NCBI RefSeq assembly: GCF_022809715.1
Contig: NZ_CP094461.1
Span: forward strand, 989,197-1,053,196
Source: Burkholderia pyrrocinia
GTDB taxonomy: Bacteria > Pseudomonadota > Gammaproteobacteria > Burkholderiales > Burkholderiaceae
Direction: 5' to 3'
DNA length: 64,000 bases
Made by a program: the position numbers and the translations under genes. The notes beneath the pieces were generated by a model. The model made no database searches. It was not told the origin of the DNA and saw only the letters and a program-made list of their open reading frames with translations. Below are positions 1-9,008 of this stretch, piece after piece. How positions within the stretch are numbered: the first letter of the stretch is position 1; every line of letters begins with the position of its first letter.

Positions 1-1
1 A

Positions 2-475
2 CACTTCGCGTCGCTGAACGATCGGGATGCCGGTCAGCATCGCAGTGTCTATACCGAGTTCTTCCAGTGGTGTCGCTCCGTGTCGACCGATCACGCCCGC
101 TTGGGGCTGCAGACCATCGTGACATTGCGCATGCCGAGGAATCTGCAAGAAGTGCGCGACACGCGATACCTGCTCGAACGCGTATTCCCAGGCTCGGCGC
201 TGCCCGCGATCAGCGATATCCAGGCTGGCGTCCAGGATGCCTACGAAATAGTCGAGGCAAGGCAGATCGGCCTGGATTATGCGCGAACACTGGTCAACTG
301 GCGTGAGCGGCTGGTCCGTCATCGCAGCGAAATCGAAGCCCGCTTCGGAACGGAGATATACGCGCACTACGATCGCTACTTTCTGGCAGCGGAAAGCAGC
401 TTTCGTGCAGGAATCGTCGGCTTGGTCCAGATGAGCCTGAGTCCCGTGCAGAAGATGGTTGTCTTTCGCCGATGA
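2..475 (+). CDS. Cyclopropane-fatty-acyl-phospholipid synthase-like methyltransferase, C-terminal part
   Basis: The gene enters from outside the window, so only about the last 157 residues are visible; the frame is open from base 2. The visible part has the late segment of class I SAM-dependent methyltransferases of the CFA/mycolic acid cyclopropane synthase family: an FFQWC stretch, then GLQTIVTL where the family has its LQTI strand, then a helical C-terminus. Family members transfer a methylene or methyl group from S-adenosylmethionine to an unsaturated acyl chain. The stop overlaps the start of the thioesterase gene by four bases (ATGA), so the two are translationally coupled. With the ACP and desaturase downstream, it probably acts on a fatty-acyl chain. 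The SAM-binding N-terminus is not visible. Confidence 0.75.
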   Translation, partial: HFASLNDRDAGQHRSVYTEFFQWCRSVSTDHARLGLQTIVTLRMPRNLQEVRDTRYLLERVFPGSALPAISDIQAGVQDAYEIVEARQIGLDYARTLVNWRERLVRHRSEIEARFGTEIYAHYDRYFLAAESSFRAGIVGLVQMSLSPVQKMVVFRR

Positions 476-933
476 GTCGCGCCGCGTTCGCAGACCAGCC
501 GTCAGGGCTCGCGGTCGAGCTGGAGTTCCGCCCGTTGCCTTACGAGGTCGACTTCACCGGCTTCGTCAGCAATACCGTCGCGCCGCGCTGGATGGAGGCC
601 CTTCGCGTCACCCTCATGGCGCGCTGCTGTCCGGAATTCGATTGCGGTGCACCGGAGCACCTGTCGGTCATAGCCGAGACCCACGTCAAGTACTTGAAAC
701 CCGTCCGCTACGGCGATGTGCTCCGCGGGCGCGCCTGGGTCGAATCCGCTTCCTATTCACGGTGGGTCGTCGCTTTCGCTTTCATGTGTACCGACAGTGA
801 CGAAGCGTTGCTGCAAGCGACGCAGCATGGCGCCTTCATTCATCCGCTCACCTTGACACCCATACGCATACCGCGGTCCGTTCGCGAAGCGATCGCCACC
901 GTTCAAGCCGTACCTTCAACCCACCGAGCCTAA
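472..933 (+). CDS. Hotdog-fold acyl-CoA/acyl-ACP thioesterase
   Basis: A 153-residue protein of the usual size for the 4-hydroxybenzoyl-CoA thioesterase-like hotdog family. It shows the expected order: a VDFTGFVSNT segment near residues 24-33 where the family has its long-helix entry and catalytic acid region, then ETHVKYLKPVRYGDVLRG (about residues 64-81), the typical central strand pair. It probably hydrolyses or channels an acyl thioester made on the carrier protein encoded two bases downstream. The start overlaps the upstream methyltransferase stop by four bases and the stop lies two bases before the ACP start, so this is a tight operon. Substrate chain length cannot be read from the sequence. 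Confidence 0.75.
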   Translation: MSRAAFADQPSGLAVELEFRPLPYEVDFTGFVSNTVAPRWMEALRVTLMARCCPEFDCGAPEHLSVIAETHVKYLKPVRYGDVLRGRAWVESASYSRWVVAFAFMCTDSDEALLQATQHGAFIHPLTLTPIRIPRSVREAIATVQAVPSTHRA

Positions 934-935
934 GC

Positions 936-1199
936 ATGTCCAATCAATCCATTCTGGAAAAAGTTCAAATCATCGTCGCGCATGCGCTGGACGTCGCACC
1001 GGCCGACGTATCGCCAGGAAAGTCCTTCCGTCGCGACTTCAGGGCGGACTCGCTCGACAGCGTCGAAATCATCATGGCCATCGAAGACGATTTCGGGATC
1101 GAGTTCGACCAGGATACGGCAGCCCACATCGATACGGTCGGCGAACTCGTCAACGCGATCGAGCACGTTCAAGCGCGAAAGTGCGATGCTTCGGCATAA
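936..1199 (+). CDS. Acyl carrier protein
   Basis: An 87-residue acidic, helical protein with the phosphopantetheine attachment motif RADSLDSVEI; Ser39 is the predicted prosthetic-group site. The following IMAIEDDFGIEFD is the recognition helix II typical of type II ACPs. It differs from a housekeeping AcpP in its surroundings: it sits in an operon with a CFA-like methyltransferase, a thioesterase, a desaturase and a hydrolase, and not with the fab genes. It therefore probably carries an acyl chain for a dedicated lipid-modification or secondary-metabolite pathway. It is among the most confident calls in this cluster. Confidence 0.9.
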   Translation: MSNQSILEKVQIIVAHALDVAPADVSPGKSFRRDFRADSLDSVEIIMAIEDDFGIEFDQDTAAHIDTVGELVNAIEHVQARKCDASA

Positions 1200-1212
1200 G
1201 CAAAAAGCCGAA

Positions 1213-2151
1213 ATGATGCAGACGTCTGGAATTCAGCGCGCCGAACGCCTCGGCATAGTCAAATTCCGCGTATGGCTGCTGCATGCGGCATCGCTGGCCA
1301 TATTCGTCGTCCCGTTCACGTGGGGCCTGGCGGCCGCGGCAATCATCGGCTTCTTCATACGCGTATTCGCCTGGGAGGGAGGCTCACACCGATATTTCTC
1401 GCATCGCGCCTTCAGTACGTCGCGTGCGTTTCAGCTGGTGCTTGCGTTGCTCGCCGCCGCCGGCGGGCAACGTGGGCCGATCTGGTGGGCTGCGCATCAT
1501 AGGGAGCATCACCGACACTCGGACCAGCCAGGCGATCCTCACTCCCCGGTCCAGCGCGGCTTCTGGTATGCGCATGTCGGCTGGGTGCTCGATCAGGACA
1601 AACTCGACACCGATCTCGACGGTGCGAAGGATCTTGCTCGCTTTCCGGAGTTGGTATGGGTCAACAAATATCACTACTTGTTTCCCTACCTTCTGCTCGT
1701 CGGCATTTTCCTGCTCGGCCAATACACCGCAGTGTTCGGGCGCACCGGCCTCGGTATGAGCGCGGTCGTCTGGGTCTTCTTTCTGAGCACGTTGTTATCG
1801 CTGCACGCCACGTTCGTCGTCAACACGCTAACGCATGCCCGCAAGCCGGGCTGGATCAATCAGCGCCGTTTCGACACGCCCGATACCACGACCAATTCGT
1901 GGCTGCTCGCGATCCCGACGATGGGCGCATCGTGGCACAACAATCACCATCGCTATATGAACTCGGCGCGCGCGGGCTTCTATTGGTGGGAACTGGATCT
2001 GACGTACTGCGTGCTGCGCCTGCTCGCGGTGATCGGCATTATCTGGGACCTTCATCCCGTTCCGCCCAAAGTGCTGCATGAAGGGAAGCTCGGCGTCGCC
2101 GAGGCGGCACTCGAACGCACATCGCAAAGCAAATACGGAAAGCAACGATGA
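1213..2151 (+). CDS. Membrane fatty acid desaturase (acyl-CoA/acyl-lipid delta-9 type)
   Basis: A 312-residue integral membrane di-iron desaturase. All three histidine boxes are present: HRYFSH (residues 59-64), HHREHH (95-100) and HNNHH (242-246). Hydrophobic segments near 22-50, 75-90 and 155-205 match the family's four-helix topology. It would introduce a cis double bond into an acyl chain using O2 and an electron donor not encoded here. The start is uncertain: ATG 1213 leaves a 13-base gap after the ACP gene, while ATG 1186 overlaps it by 14 bases; neither has a good Shine-Dalgarno sequence. The stop overlaps the next start by four bases. The product could be the substrate for the CFA-like methyltransferase of the same operon. 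Confidence 0.85.
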   Translation: MMQTSGIQRAERLGIVKFRVWLLHAASLAIFVVPFTWGLAAAAIIGFFIRVFAWEGGSHRYFSHRAFSTSRAFQLVLALLAAAGGQRGPIWWAAHHREHHRHSDQPGDPHSPVQRGFWYAHVGWVLDQDKLDTDLDGAKDLARFPELVWVNKYHYLFPYLLLVGIFLLGQYTAVFGRTGLGMSAVVWVFFLSTLLSLHATFVVNTLTHARKPGWINQRRFDTPDTTTNSWLLAIPTMGASWHNNHHRYMNSARAGFYWWELDLTYCVLRLLAVIGIIWDLHPVPPKVLHEGKLGVAEAALERTSQSKYGKQR

Positions 2152-3029
2152 TCAACGATGTCACGCTGGCTGGAAGTCCACTCGCCATCAAGCTCTACGT
2201 CCATCTACTTAGGGGCGCCTTCCGGCTTCTACAACCGATCGGCCCGGGCCTCGCAGCGAGGCTCGCGCTCAAGATCTTTCTCACGCCGCCCGCGACCAGG
2301 GCGAGCCGCTGGGAACGGAAGTTCGAACAAGAGGGTACGCTCGATTTCGTAACGATCGGCAATAAGCGCTTGCGCGTGCTGACTCACGGCACCGGCGACA
2401 AGACCATCCTGCTTGTTCATGGATGGGGAAGTCGCGGCACCCATCTCGGCAGCTATGCCGACGCGCTCTCGAAGCAAGGCTACCGCGTTTGTACGATGGA
2501 TGGCCCCGCGCACGGGCAATCGACGGGCAAGGGTACCGACATGATGGAGTTCGCACAGGCAATCGCCGCGGTTTCGGCCCACGTCGGGGGCGTCGATATC
2601 GTCGTAGGCCACTCCTTCGGAGCGGCTTGCACGCTGTTGTCGATCAGCAGGTTCGGCCTCGCCGCGACGAAGCTGGTGCTGATCAGCTGCTTTTCCGACG
2701 CCGTATTCATCACCGACTCTTTCGCGCGATTTTTCCGGATAAAGGCGTCTGTCATTCACGCAATGCGCGTACGACTCGAACGGCGACATCGGAATGCGTG
2801 GCGTTGGGACCAGATAGCGCCGGCGCGACTGATCCGTGGCTTCGATCGGCCGATACTGTTGATTCATGACGAGGACGACGACGAGGTGCCGTTCCGACAG
2901 GCGCAGGAACTCCATTCGAACCACATCGACGCAAGGCTTTTCTCGACACGGAAACAGGGCCACCGGAAGATCTTGCGCGACAAGACCGGCATTGCGGCCA
3001 CGCTGGCCTTTCTGAACGAAGTCGCGTAG
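2148..3029 (+). CDS. Alpha/beta hydrolase
   Basis: A 293-residue alpha/beta-hydrolase fold protein. LLVHGWGS (about residues 88-95) supplies the oxyanion-hole HG motif and VVGHSFGAA the nucleophile elbow, with Ser156 predicted catalytic. LLIHDEDDDEVPF near 245 holds the acid and KQGHRKIL near 272 the histidine, so the triad looks complete. There is no obvious signal peptide, although a hydrophobic N-terminus (about 15-45) may hold it at the membrane. As the last strictly coupled gene of the acyl-chain operon (four-base overlap with the desaturase), it may release or transfer the finished acyl product. The exact substrate is unknown. Confidence 0.8.
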   Translation: MINDVTLAGSPLAIKLYVHLLRGAFRLLQPIGPGLAARLALKIFLTPPATRASRWERKFEQEGTLDFVTIGNKRLRVLTHGTGDKTILLVHGWGSRGTHLGSYADALSKQGYRVCTMDGPAHGQSTGKGTDMMEFAQAIAAVSAHVGGVDIVVGHSFGAACTLLSISRFGLAATKLVLISCFSDAVFITDSFARFFRIKASVIHAMRVRLERRHRNAWRWDQIAPARLIRGFDRPILLIHDEDDDEVPFRQAQELHSNHIDARLFSTRKQGHRKILRDKTGIAATLAFLNEVA

Positions 3030-3081
3030 CCTCGTCGCGATTCTTCACTGCGGAAGCGCATCACCTCGATCTTCTTGCTCT

Positions 3082-3831
3082 ATGTTGACGCTATATAAAT
3101 ACGCGCTTGGTCCGATCCTGCTGCTTCAGGCGAGCTGGTTGCGCCGAACCGCGCTGCGCCTGCCCGAGGCCAACGGTCCCCGCGGGGGGGCCGAGGGCGC
3201 GGATGATGGCTCGACGGAGCCCTTGCGCATTCTGGTGGTCGGCGATTCGTCGGCGGCAGGCGTGGGCGTGGACGAGCAGGAGCATGCACTGGCGCAGCCG
3301 GTTGCACGGCTCCTGGCACGCGCCACGGGCCGGCGGGTCGAATGGCAACTGATCGCGAAGTCCGGAGTCAATACGGAGGAGGCGTTGAAGCTGTTGACGG
3401 GCAGCAAGATCGGGCCGGCCGATTATCTCGTCACGGCACTCGGCACGAACGACGTCACGTCACAGCGCAAGCCGGGGCAATTCATCCGCGACTATATCGC
3501 GCTCGCGGATCATCTCGGACTGCACACCGGCGCCGCCGGCATCGTCGTGACAGGGTTGCCGCCGTTGCACATCCTGCCGGCCGCACCGCATCCGCTGCGG
3601 TGGTACCTCGGCCGCTACGCCGTTCGACTCGATCGGGCCTTGCAGCGCTGGGCCGACCTCCATCCCGCGCGACGCTACGTGTCGCTCGAGTGGGCCGCGA
3701 ATCCCGCCGAGATGGCAATCGATCGGTACCATCCCGGGCCGAATCAATATCGTCGATGGGCCGAACTCGTCACCGAGAAAATTCTGACGTTGCTCGGCGA
3801 GACGAACGCGCCTTTACACGCGGGAAAGTAG
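3082..3831 (+). CDS. SGNH/GDSL-family hydrolase
   Basis: A 249-residue SGNH hydrolase. Block I is RILVVGDSSAAG with Ser56 as predicted nucleophile; TALGTNDVT carries the block III GTND signature; DRYHPGPNQY near residue 214 is the C-terminal D-x-x-H block. A short hydrophobic N-terminus (KYALGPILLLQASWL) may be a membrane anchor or an uncleaved signal. Family members are esterases, lipases, thioesterases or acetylhydrolases. It lies 52 bases after the alpha/beta hydrolase on the same strand and may belong to the same lipid operon, although it is not overlapping like the others. Confidence 0.8.
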   Translation: MLTLYKYALGPILLLQASWLRRTALRLPEANGPRGGAEGADDGSTEPLRILVVGDSSAAGVGVDEQEHALAQPVARLLARATGRRVEWQLIAKSGVNTEEALKLLTGSKIGPADYLVTALGTNDVTSQRKPGQFIRDYIALADHLGLHTGAAGIVVTGLPPLHILPAAPHPLRWYLGRYAVRLDRALQRWADLHPARRYVSLEWAANPAEMAIDRYHPGPNQYRRWAELVTEKILTLLGETNAPLHAGK

Positions 3832-4027
3832 TCGACATCGGCCAGTACGGATCGCCGGAGGGCGATTCAGTCACGTTGCCCGATTGCGTTGCCCCTGCCA
3901 GGTGTACGGACAACTGCCGGCGGGCGGCCGCACTCAGGGTGAACCCTGTGGCGACCCGGCGCATTCAGAGGCAGAATCGCGTACCCGGAACCGGTATCGA
4001 ACCGGACTCAAGACTCAGGATTCGCTC

Positions 4028-5134
4028 ATGCTGCGCGATGCGCTGTTGAAACCGGCGGATTCACGGCGCTCAGGCGATCGGTCGCCCGGCGCCGCGCTGC
4101 CCGTCATGCTGCGCGAGAAGTGCTTCTCGCCGGCCAAGCTCGCGGTCCTGCTGCAGGTCGCGTCGGACCTGGGGCTCGACACCGGCGCGGTGCTGGCGGG
4201 AACCGATCTCGATCCCGCTGCGGTCGCCGATCCGTTCACGGTGACGTCGTCGCAGCAATTCCTGACCGCCGCGGGCAACGCGATCCGCGCATATGGCAAT
4301 CCGGACCTCGGCGTGCGGGTCGGGCGCCGGCTACACGCGTCGAGCTACGGGATGTACGGCTACGCGATGCTGTGCTCGGAATCGATGGCCCACGCGTTCG
4401 ACTCGGCAGTCAAATATCACCAGCTCGCGAACCGCATGCTCGAGATTCGCTGGGTCGTGCAGGACGACACGGTGTCATGGCTGTTTCCCGATCGGGAAAC
4501 CCTGCCGCTGCCCTGCCTCGACGAGTCGCTGTACCGCTTCCTGATCGACATGCAGTTCGCGCTGCACGTGACGATCATCAAGGATGTGATGGGTGCGTGG
4601 TGCGTGCCGGCGCGCGCACAGTTCACGCAGCCGGAGCCGCCGCATGCGGCGTTGCTGTCCGACGCGCTCGAATGCCCTCTCGCGTTCGGCCAGCCGCGCA
4701 ACGTGCTCGACTACCCGGCTGCGTGGCTCGCGCGCGCGCCGCAGCTCGCGAATCCGATCACGGCCGCGCAGGTATCGTCGCACTGCGCGCAGTTGCTCGA
4801 CGAATTGCGCAGCCAGTCGGGCATCACGCGACGCGTCTACCAGGAGCTCACCCGCACGCCGGGACACTTCCCGGACATCGACGCGATCGCGGACCTCCTC
4901 TGCATCACGTCACGCACGCTGCGCCGCAAGCTCGAAGCCGAAGGCACGTCGTACAGCGAACTGCTGACGAGCGTGCGCAAGGCGCTCGCGATCGACTATC
5001 TCAGCACCACCACGCTCAGCATCGAGGACATCGCGCTGACGCTCGGCTTCAGCGATGCGGTCGGATTCCGTCACGCGTTCAAGCGCTGGACCGGCACCAC
5101 GCCGAGCGACGTGCGGCGCAAGCGCGGCGGCTGA
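4028..5134 (+). CDS. AraC-family transcriptional regulator (arabinose-binding-type N-terminal domain)
   Basis: A 368-residue regulator. The N-terminal two thirds resemble the ligand-sensing domain of the OruR/ArgR-like AraC group, with the ASSYGMYGYAMLCSESM segment typical of that domain. The C-terminal about 100 residues form the double helix-turn-helix; ITSRTLRRKLEAEGTSY and ALTLGFSDAVGFRHAFKRW are the two recognition regions. ATG 4028 was chosen because the codons before it, in an open frame from 3884, do not look like protein. It may control the upstream lipid genes or itself; no operator was identified. It converges on the two-component operon at 5160. Confidence 0.85.
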   Translation: MLRDALLKPADSRRSGDRSPGAALPVMLREKCFSPAKLAVLLQVASDLGLDTGAVLAGTDLDPAAVADPFTVTSSQQFLTAAGNAIRAYGNPDLGVRVGRRLHASSYGMYGYAMLCSESMAHAFDSAVKYHQLANRMLEIRWVVQDDTVSWLFPDRETLPLPCLDESLYRFLIDMQFALHVTIIKDVMGAWCVPARAQFTQPEPPHAALLSDALECPLAFGQPRNVLDYPAAWLARAPQLANPITAAQVSSHCAQLLDELRSQSGITRRVYQELTRTPGHFPDIDAIADLLCITSRTLRRKLEAEGTSYSELLTSVRKALAIDYLSTTTLSIEDIALTLGFSDAVGFRHAFKRWTGTTPSDVRRKRGG

Positions 5135-5159
5135 ACACGAACGACGACGCTGACGAATT

Positions 5160-6653
5160 TCAGCGCGCGTCGCCGGCCACCGGCGACGCGACCGCCAGCG
5201 CAAACTCGAACACCGCGCCACGCCCGGCCCGGTCGACGAGCCGGATGCTGCTGCCGTTGAGCGCCAGCATCCGGTGCACGATCAGCAGGCCGAGCCCGCC
5301 GCTCGTCACCGAGCCGCCGCTCATCGGCCGCTGCGGCCGCTGGAACAGCCCTTCGCGGCGCGCCGCCGGAATCCCTTCGCCGGTATCCGACACGGTCACG
5401 ACCACGCGGTCGCCCCGCGGCTCCAGCGCGACCTCGACCTCGCCGTGCGAAGGCGTGTGCCGCAGCGCGTTGTCGAGCAGGTTGGTCAGCACGCGCTCGA
5501 TCATCCCGAGATCGGCCGACACGACCGGCACGCGCGGCGGGATCCGCGCATGCAGCACGATGCCGCGCGCCTGCGCGGCCAGCTCGAATTTCTGGAACAC
5601 GTCCTGCACGAGATCGACCAGCGAGAACGGCTCGCGCTCCGCCTGCACGCCGCCCGATTCGAGCCGCGCGAGCTCGAACAGCGCCTGCGCGAGCCGGCCG
5701 ACCTTCGCGCTCTGCGCGAGCGCGATCGACAGGTAGCGCCGCCGTTCGGGTTCGGCGAGCGCGTCGGACTTCAGCGACAGGGTCTCCAGATAGCCGTGCA
5801 GCGACGTGAGCGGCGTGCGCAGGTCGTGCGAGATGTTCGTGATCAGTTCGCGCCGCTGCTGGTCCTGGTGCGTCAGCGCGCGCCACTGGTCGCCGATCCG
5901 GTCGGCCATCTGCGCGAACGCGGATTCGAGCACCGCGATTTCGTCGCCGCGCCGGCCCGGCGGCGAGCGCGGCACCGGCGGCTGCGTGTCGGGCACGCCG
6001 TTCGCGTCGAAACGTCGCATCGCGTCCGTCAGCCGGCGCAGCGGGCGCGTGATGAAGCTGAACGCGGTGAGACCCGCGAGCAGGCCGAGCAGCGCGACGA
6101 CCGCCATCGACCACAGCGTCGTGCGCAGCACGTTGCCGGCGTCGACGCGCGCGGCCAGCCGGTCGTGCGCCTCGCCGAGCAGCACCACGTAGATATAGCC
6201 CGACGGCGGCTGCCCGGCGCGCTGCAGCGGCGCGGCGCTGAACACCTTGCGCGCGTCGGGGCTGCGCGGATCGTCGCCGAGGATCGGCAGCGGCTGGCCC
6301 GCGATGAACCGCTGCACGGGAGCAAGATCGACGCGGTCGCGCTTCACGTGGCCAGGCGGCGCATCGTCGCCCTTGATCCGCCCCGCGTTGTCGAGCAGGT
6401 ACACCTCGACGCTCGGGTTCACGCCCATCAGCTGGCCGAACAGCGTGCGCACGGCGTCGGGGCGCAGCCCGTTCGCGTCCATCAGCGGCGCGCTGTTGGC
6501 GATGTTGGCGGCCAGGTCGCGCGACAGCCCCTGCACGACTTCCTTCTCGCGCATGTCGTTCGCGCGGATCTGCAGCCACGCGGATGCGCCGGAGCATGCG
6601 AGCAGCAGGATCGAGAACACGAGCGACAGCCGCTGGGTGAGCGTGAGTTTCAT
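5160..6653 (-). CDS. Two-component sensor histidine kinase (EnvZ-like)
   Basis: A 497-residue membrane kinase. One transmembrane segment lies at about residues 8-27, a periplasmic sensor domain at about 28-175, and a second membrane helix at about 180-202. HAMP follows, then the DHp domain with ITNISHDLRTPL (phospho-acceptor His276), the N box NLLDNALRH near 400, and the glycine-rich ATP-binding motifs DTGEGIP and GGLGLLIVHRML. The start ATG overlaps the stop of the response-regulator gene by four bases, so the two are translationally coupled in the order regulator then kinase. The G2 region reads GGLGLLI where the family usually has GLGLxI, which is tolerable. The signal sensed is unknown. 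Confidence 0.9.
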   Translation of the reverse strand: MKLTLTQRLSLVFSILLLACSGASAWLQIRANDMREKEVVQGLSRDLAANIANSAPLMDANGLRPDAVRTLFGQLMGVNPSVEVYLLDNAGRIKGDDAPPGHVKRDRVDLAPVQRFIAGQPLPILGDDPRSPDARKVFSAAPLQRAGQPPSGYIYVVLLGEAHDRLAARVDAGNVLRTTLWSMAVVALLGLLAGLTAFSFITRPLRRLTDAMRRFDANGVPDTQPPVPRSPPGRRGDEIAVLESAFAQMADRIGDQWRALTHQDQQRRELITNISHDLRTPLTSLHGYLETLSLKSDALAEPERRRYLSIALAQSAKVGRLAQALFELARLESGGVQAEREPFSLVDLVQDVFQKFELAAQARGIVLHARIPPRVPVVSADLGMIERVLTNLLDNALRHTPSHGEVEVALEPRGDRVVVTVSDTGEGIPAARREGLFQRPQRPMSGGSVTSGGLGLLIVHRMLALNGSSIRLVDRAGRGAVFEFALAVASPVAGDAR

Positions 6654-7372
6654 GACGCGTCCCGCTGGCCCGGCGCGGCGAGCTTGTAGCCGCGTCCCCA
6701 CACGGTGAGGATTCGCACGGGCTCGGCCGGATCGGCCTCGATCTTCGCGCGCAGCCGGTTGATGTGGGTGTTGACCGTGTGTTCGTAGCCTTCGTGCCGG
6801 TAGCCCCACACGGCATTGAGCAGGTCCATCCGCGAGAACACCTTGCCCGGGTGCCGCGCGAAGAAATACAGCAGGTCGAATTCGCGCGGCGTGAGGTCGA
6901 TGCGCGCGCCGTCGACGCTCGCCTCGCGCGCGATCGGGTCGATCGACAGCCCGGCGATGTCGAGCGTGCCCGCGTCGATCCGCGAATCGCGCGCGAGCGC
7001 ATCGACGCGCCGCAGCAGCGCCTTCACGCGCGCGACGAGTTCGAGCACCGAGAACGGCTTCGCCAGATAGTCGTCGGCGCCGAGTTCGAGGCCGAGGATC
7101 CGGTGCACCTCGCTCGACCGCGCGCTCGTGATGATGATCGGCGTATAGCGCGTCATCGCACGCGCGCGCCGGCAGATTTCGAGGCCATCGACGCCCGGCA
7201 GCATCAGGTCGAGGATCAGCGCGTCCCAGTTGCCCTGTTCGAGCAGGCGCAGCCCTTCGGCGCCGTCCGCGCTGTGCACGACTTCGTAGCGCTCGTCGCG
7301 CAGGTGCAGGCTCAGCACGTCGGCGATGTCGGCGTCGTCCTCGACGATCAGGATGCGTTTCGGATGGTCCAT
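6650..7372 (-). CDS. OmpR-family response regulator
   Basis: A 240-residue regulator with a receiver domain (residues 1-120) and an OmpR/PhoB winged-helix domain (about 130-232). The acidic pocket is VEDDAD near residues 10-15, phospho-acceptor Asp55 lies in LILDLMLPG, switch residues in IIITSARS, and the conserved lysine in YLAKPF. The DNA-binding domain contains LTPREFDLLYFFARHPGKV and HEGYEHTVNTHINRLRAKIE. The start MDHPKRILIVEDD is preferred over longer in-frame extensions, which add only low-complexity residues. It is the first gene of a two-gene operon with the sensor kinase; the promoter probably lies in 7373-7560. Confidence 0.92.
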   Translation of the reverse strand: MDHPKRILIVEDDADIADVLSLHLRDERYEVVHSADGAEGLRLLEQGNWDALILDLMLPGVDGLEICRRARAMTRYTPIIITSARSSEVHRILGLELGADDYLAKPFSVLELVARVKALLRRVDALARDSRIDAGTLDIAGLSIDPIAREASVDGARIDLTPREFDLLYFFARHPGKVFSRMDLLNAVWGYRHEGYEHTVNTHINRLRAKIEADPAEPVRILTVWGRGYKLAAPGQRDAS

Positions 7373-7588
7373 GGCGGTGGGCGGCAGCAGGTCGGGCTCG
7401 GGTTCGGTAACGGTTGCGACAACGGTTGTCGGGATTGTCGGTTGCCGGGGGCGAATCGCGGCGCAACGCCGCGCTGCCGCCATTGTGCAAAATTTTGCGG
7501 CGGCGAGTGATCACAAATCATTTAACTTTGGATCGTGTCTGTTCCGTGAGCCAATGCCTGTAAGGCTTTCCGTTCCAGCCCCCAATAC

Positions 7589-7856
7589 AGCTACGACAAT
7601 GCGCTGGCCGAAACGATCAACGGCCTGTACAAGACGGAACTGATTCATCGGCGCGCCCCTTGGAAAACGAGGGAATCCGTCGAACTGGCAACGCTGGAAT
7701 GGGTCGCCTGGTACAACCTTCATCGCCTGATGGAACCGCTCGGCTATATCCCGCCTGCTGAAGCTGAGGCAAACTACTACAGGCATCTCGGAAACGTTGA
7801 TGAAGTGCCTGCATTAACTTAAACCAACTGGCCTCCACGATTCCCGGTGCGGTTCA
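7589..7856 (+). mobile_element. IS3-family insertion sequence remnant (3' end of orfB and right terminal repeat)
   Basis: The frame from 7589 to the TAA at 7820 encodes the last 77 residues of an IS3-family DDE transposase: SYDNALAETINGLYKTEL, then WVAWYNLHRLMEPLGYIPP, the signature end of the integrase core including the catalytic glutamate region. About 10 bases later comes a terminal inverted repeat ending ...CCGGTGCGGTTCA at 7856. The 5' part of the element and the other terminus are missing, and codons before 7589 do not continue the transposase. The fragment cannot transpose by itself. It marks a past rearrangement next to the two-component operon. Confidence 0.8.
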
Positions 7857-8114
7857 TCTGGAGATTCTCAAGCCTGGAAGAGCGCATGAACCTGCGGGCA
7901 CAGCACTATGCCGCAGGACTATGGCCGCCTGACGGCGGCCCCCAGCAGATCGAGAAGGCGGCCTCGACGATTTGCCTGCCTGAAGCGTGGTCGCCGATGT
8001 GCTGAGGTCAGTGAGAGCGATGTGCAGATCCTGAGCACGTCGCTCAGCGACTATGGATAGATGGGAGCCGCATGCTGCGGAACCAGCACAGACTATTGGG
8101 ACGGAACGATAGTG
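7857..8114. other. Intergenic stretch beside the IS remnant
   Basis: About 260 bases with no supported gene. A 39-codon frame starting ATGAACCTGCGG near 7886 on the plus strand has no recognisable product and looks like debris. No promoter or terminator could be called with confidence. Confidence 0.4.
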
Positions 8115-9008
8115 ATGATGTCAGAAAATCCAGCGATCGCCCTCGTCGGGCCGGGGGCCATCGGCACGACTGTGGCGGCGGCCCTTCATGAGGTCGGACG
8201 CACACCGACCATTTTCGGCCGCTCAGCGCACGAACACCTGGAACTGCGCTTCGACGGCGGTCATATCGTGGTACCTGGACCTGTGCGAACCAATCCGGCC
8301 GAGGTCGAAAATACATTCGACCTGGTTTTTGTCGCGGTGAAATCAACACAGGTGGACGCGGCAGCGTCGTGGCTTTCTGCCCTGTGCGGGAAGAAGACTG
8401 TTGTCTGCGTGTTGCAAAACGGCGTTGAACAGAAAACGCTCTTCGCGCCTTACGTGCCCGACAGTCTAGTCTTACCTTCGGTGGTATGGTTCCCTGCCCA
8501 ACGCGAACCTGACGCCTCGGTCTGGCTACGGGGCAAAGCGCGCCTTACATTGCCAGACACGCCGGAGAGCAGCATCGTCCTTGCGGCGTTGAGAGGCACG
8601 CGATGTTCGGTCGACGTCGTGGCCGACTTCACGTCCGTCGCGTGGCGCAAGCTTTTACAGAACGCGGTCGCCGGCTTAATGGTTCTCGCGGGGCGTCGCG
8701 CTGGCATGTATTCCCGCACCGACGTTGCCGGGCTGGCTCTAGCCTATTTGCAGGAGTGTCTTGAGGTTGCTCGGGCAGAGGGTGCGACGCTGGGCGACGA
8801 GGTCCCGCAGGCGATCGTGGATGCATTCCGTAGTTACCCGGCCGACCTGGGCACTTCGATCCTCGCCGACCGACAAGCTGGCCGTCCCCTTGAATGGGAC
8901 AGCCGAAACGGAGTCGTGCAGCGTTGTGCTCGATCACACGGAATTCCTACGCCGATTAGCGATCTGGTCGTGCCACTTCTGGCAGCCGCGAGCGACGGCC
9001 CGGGTTAA
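8115..9008 (+). CDS. 2-dehydropantoate 2-reductase (ketopantoate reductase) family protein
   Basis: A 297-residue two-domain NAD(P)H dehydrogenase. The N-terminal Rossmann fold begins IALVGPGAIGTTVAAAL with the GxGxxG dinucleotide loop; FVAVKSTQ and VLQNGVEQK are the usual ketopantoate reductase blocks around the NADP pocket. The C-terminal helical domain contains WRKLLQNAVAGL, with the lysine found at the PanE catalytic position, and EWDSRNGVVQRCARSHGIPTP, matching the end of the family. ATG 8115 was chosen because earlier codons are not family-like. In accessory regions these paralogues often act on other 2-keto acids. It stands alone between an IS remnant and a degenerate stretch. Confidence 0.85.
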   Translation: MMSENPAIALVGPGAIGTTVAAALHEVGRTPTIFGRSAHEHLELRFDGGHIVVPGPVRTNPAEVENTFDLVFVAVKSTQVDAAASWLSALCGKKTVVCVLQNGVEQKTLFAPYVPDSLVLPSVVWFPAQREPDASVWLRGKARLTLPDTPESSIVLAALRGTRCSVDVVADFTSVAWRKLLQNAVAGLMVLAGRRAGMYSRTDVAGLALAYLQECLEVARAEGATLGDEVPQAIVDAFRSYPADLGTSILADRQAGRPLEWDSRNGVVQRCARSHGIPTPISDLVVPLLAAASDGPG

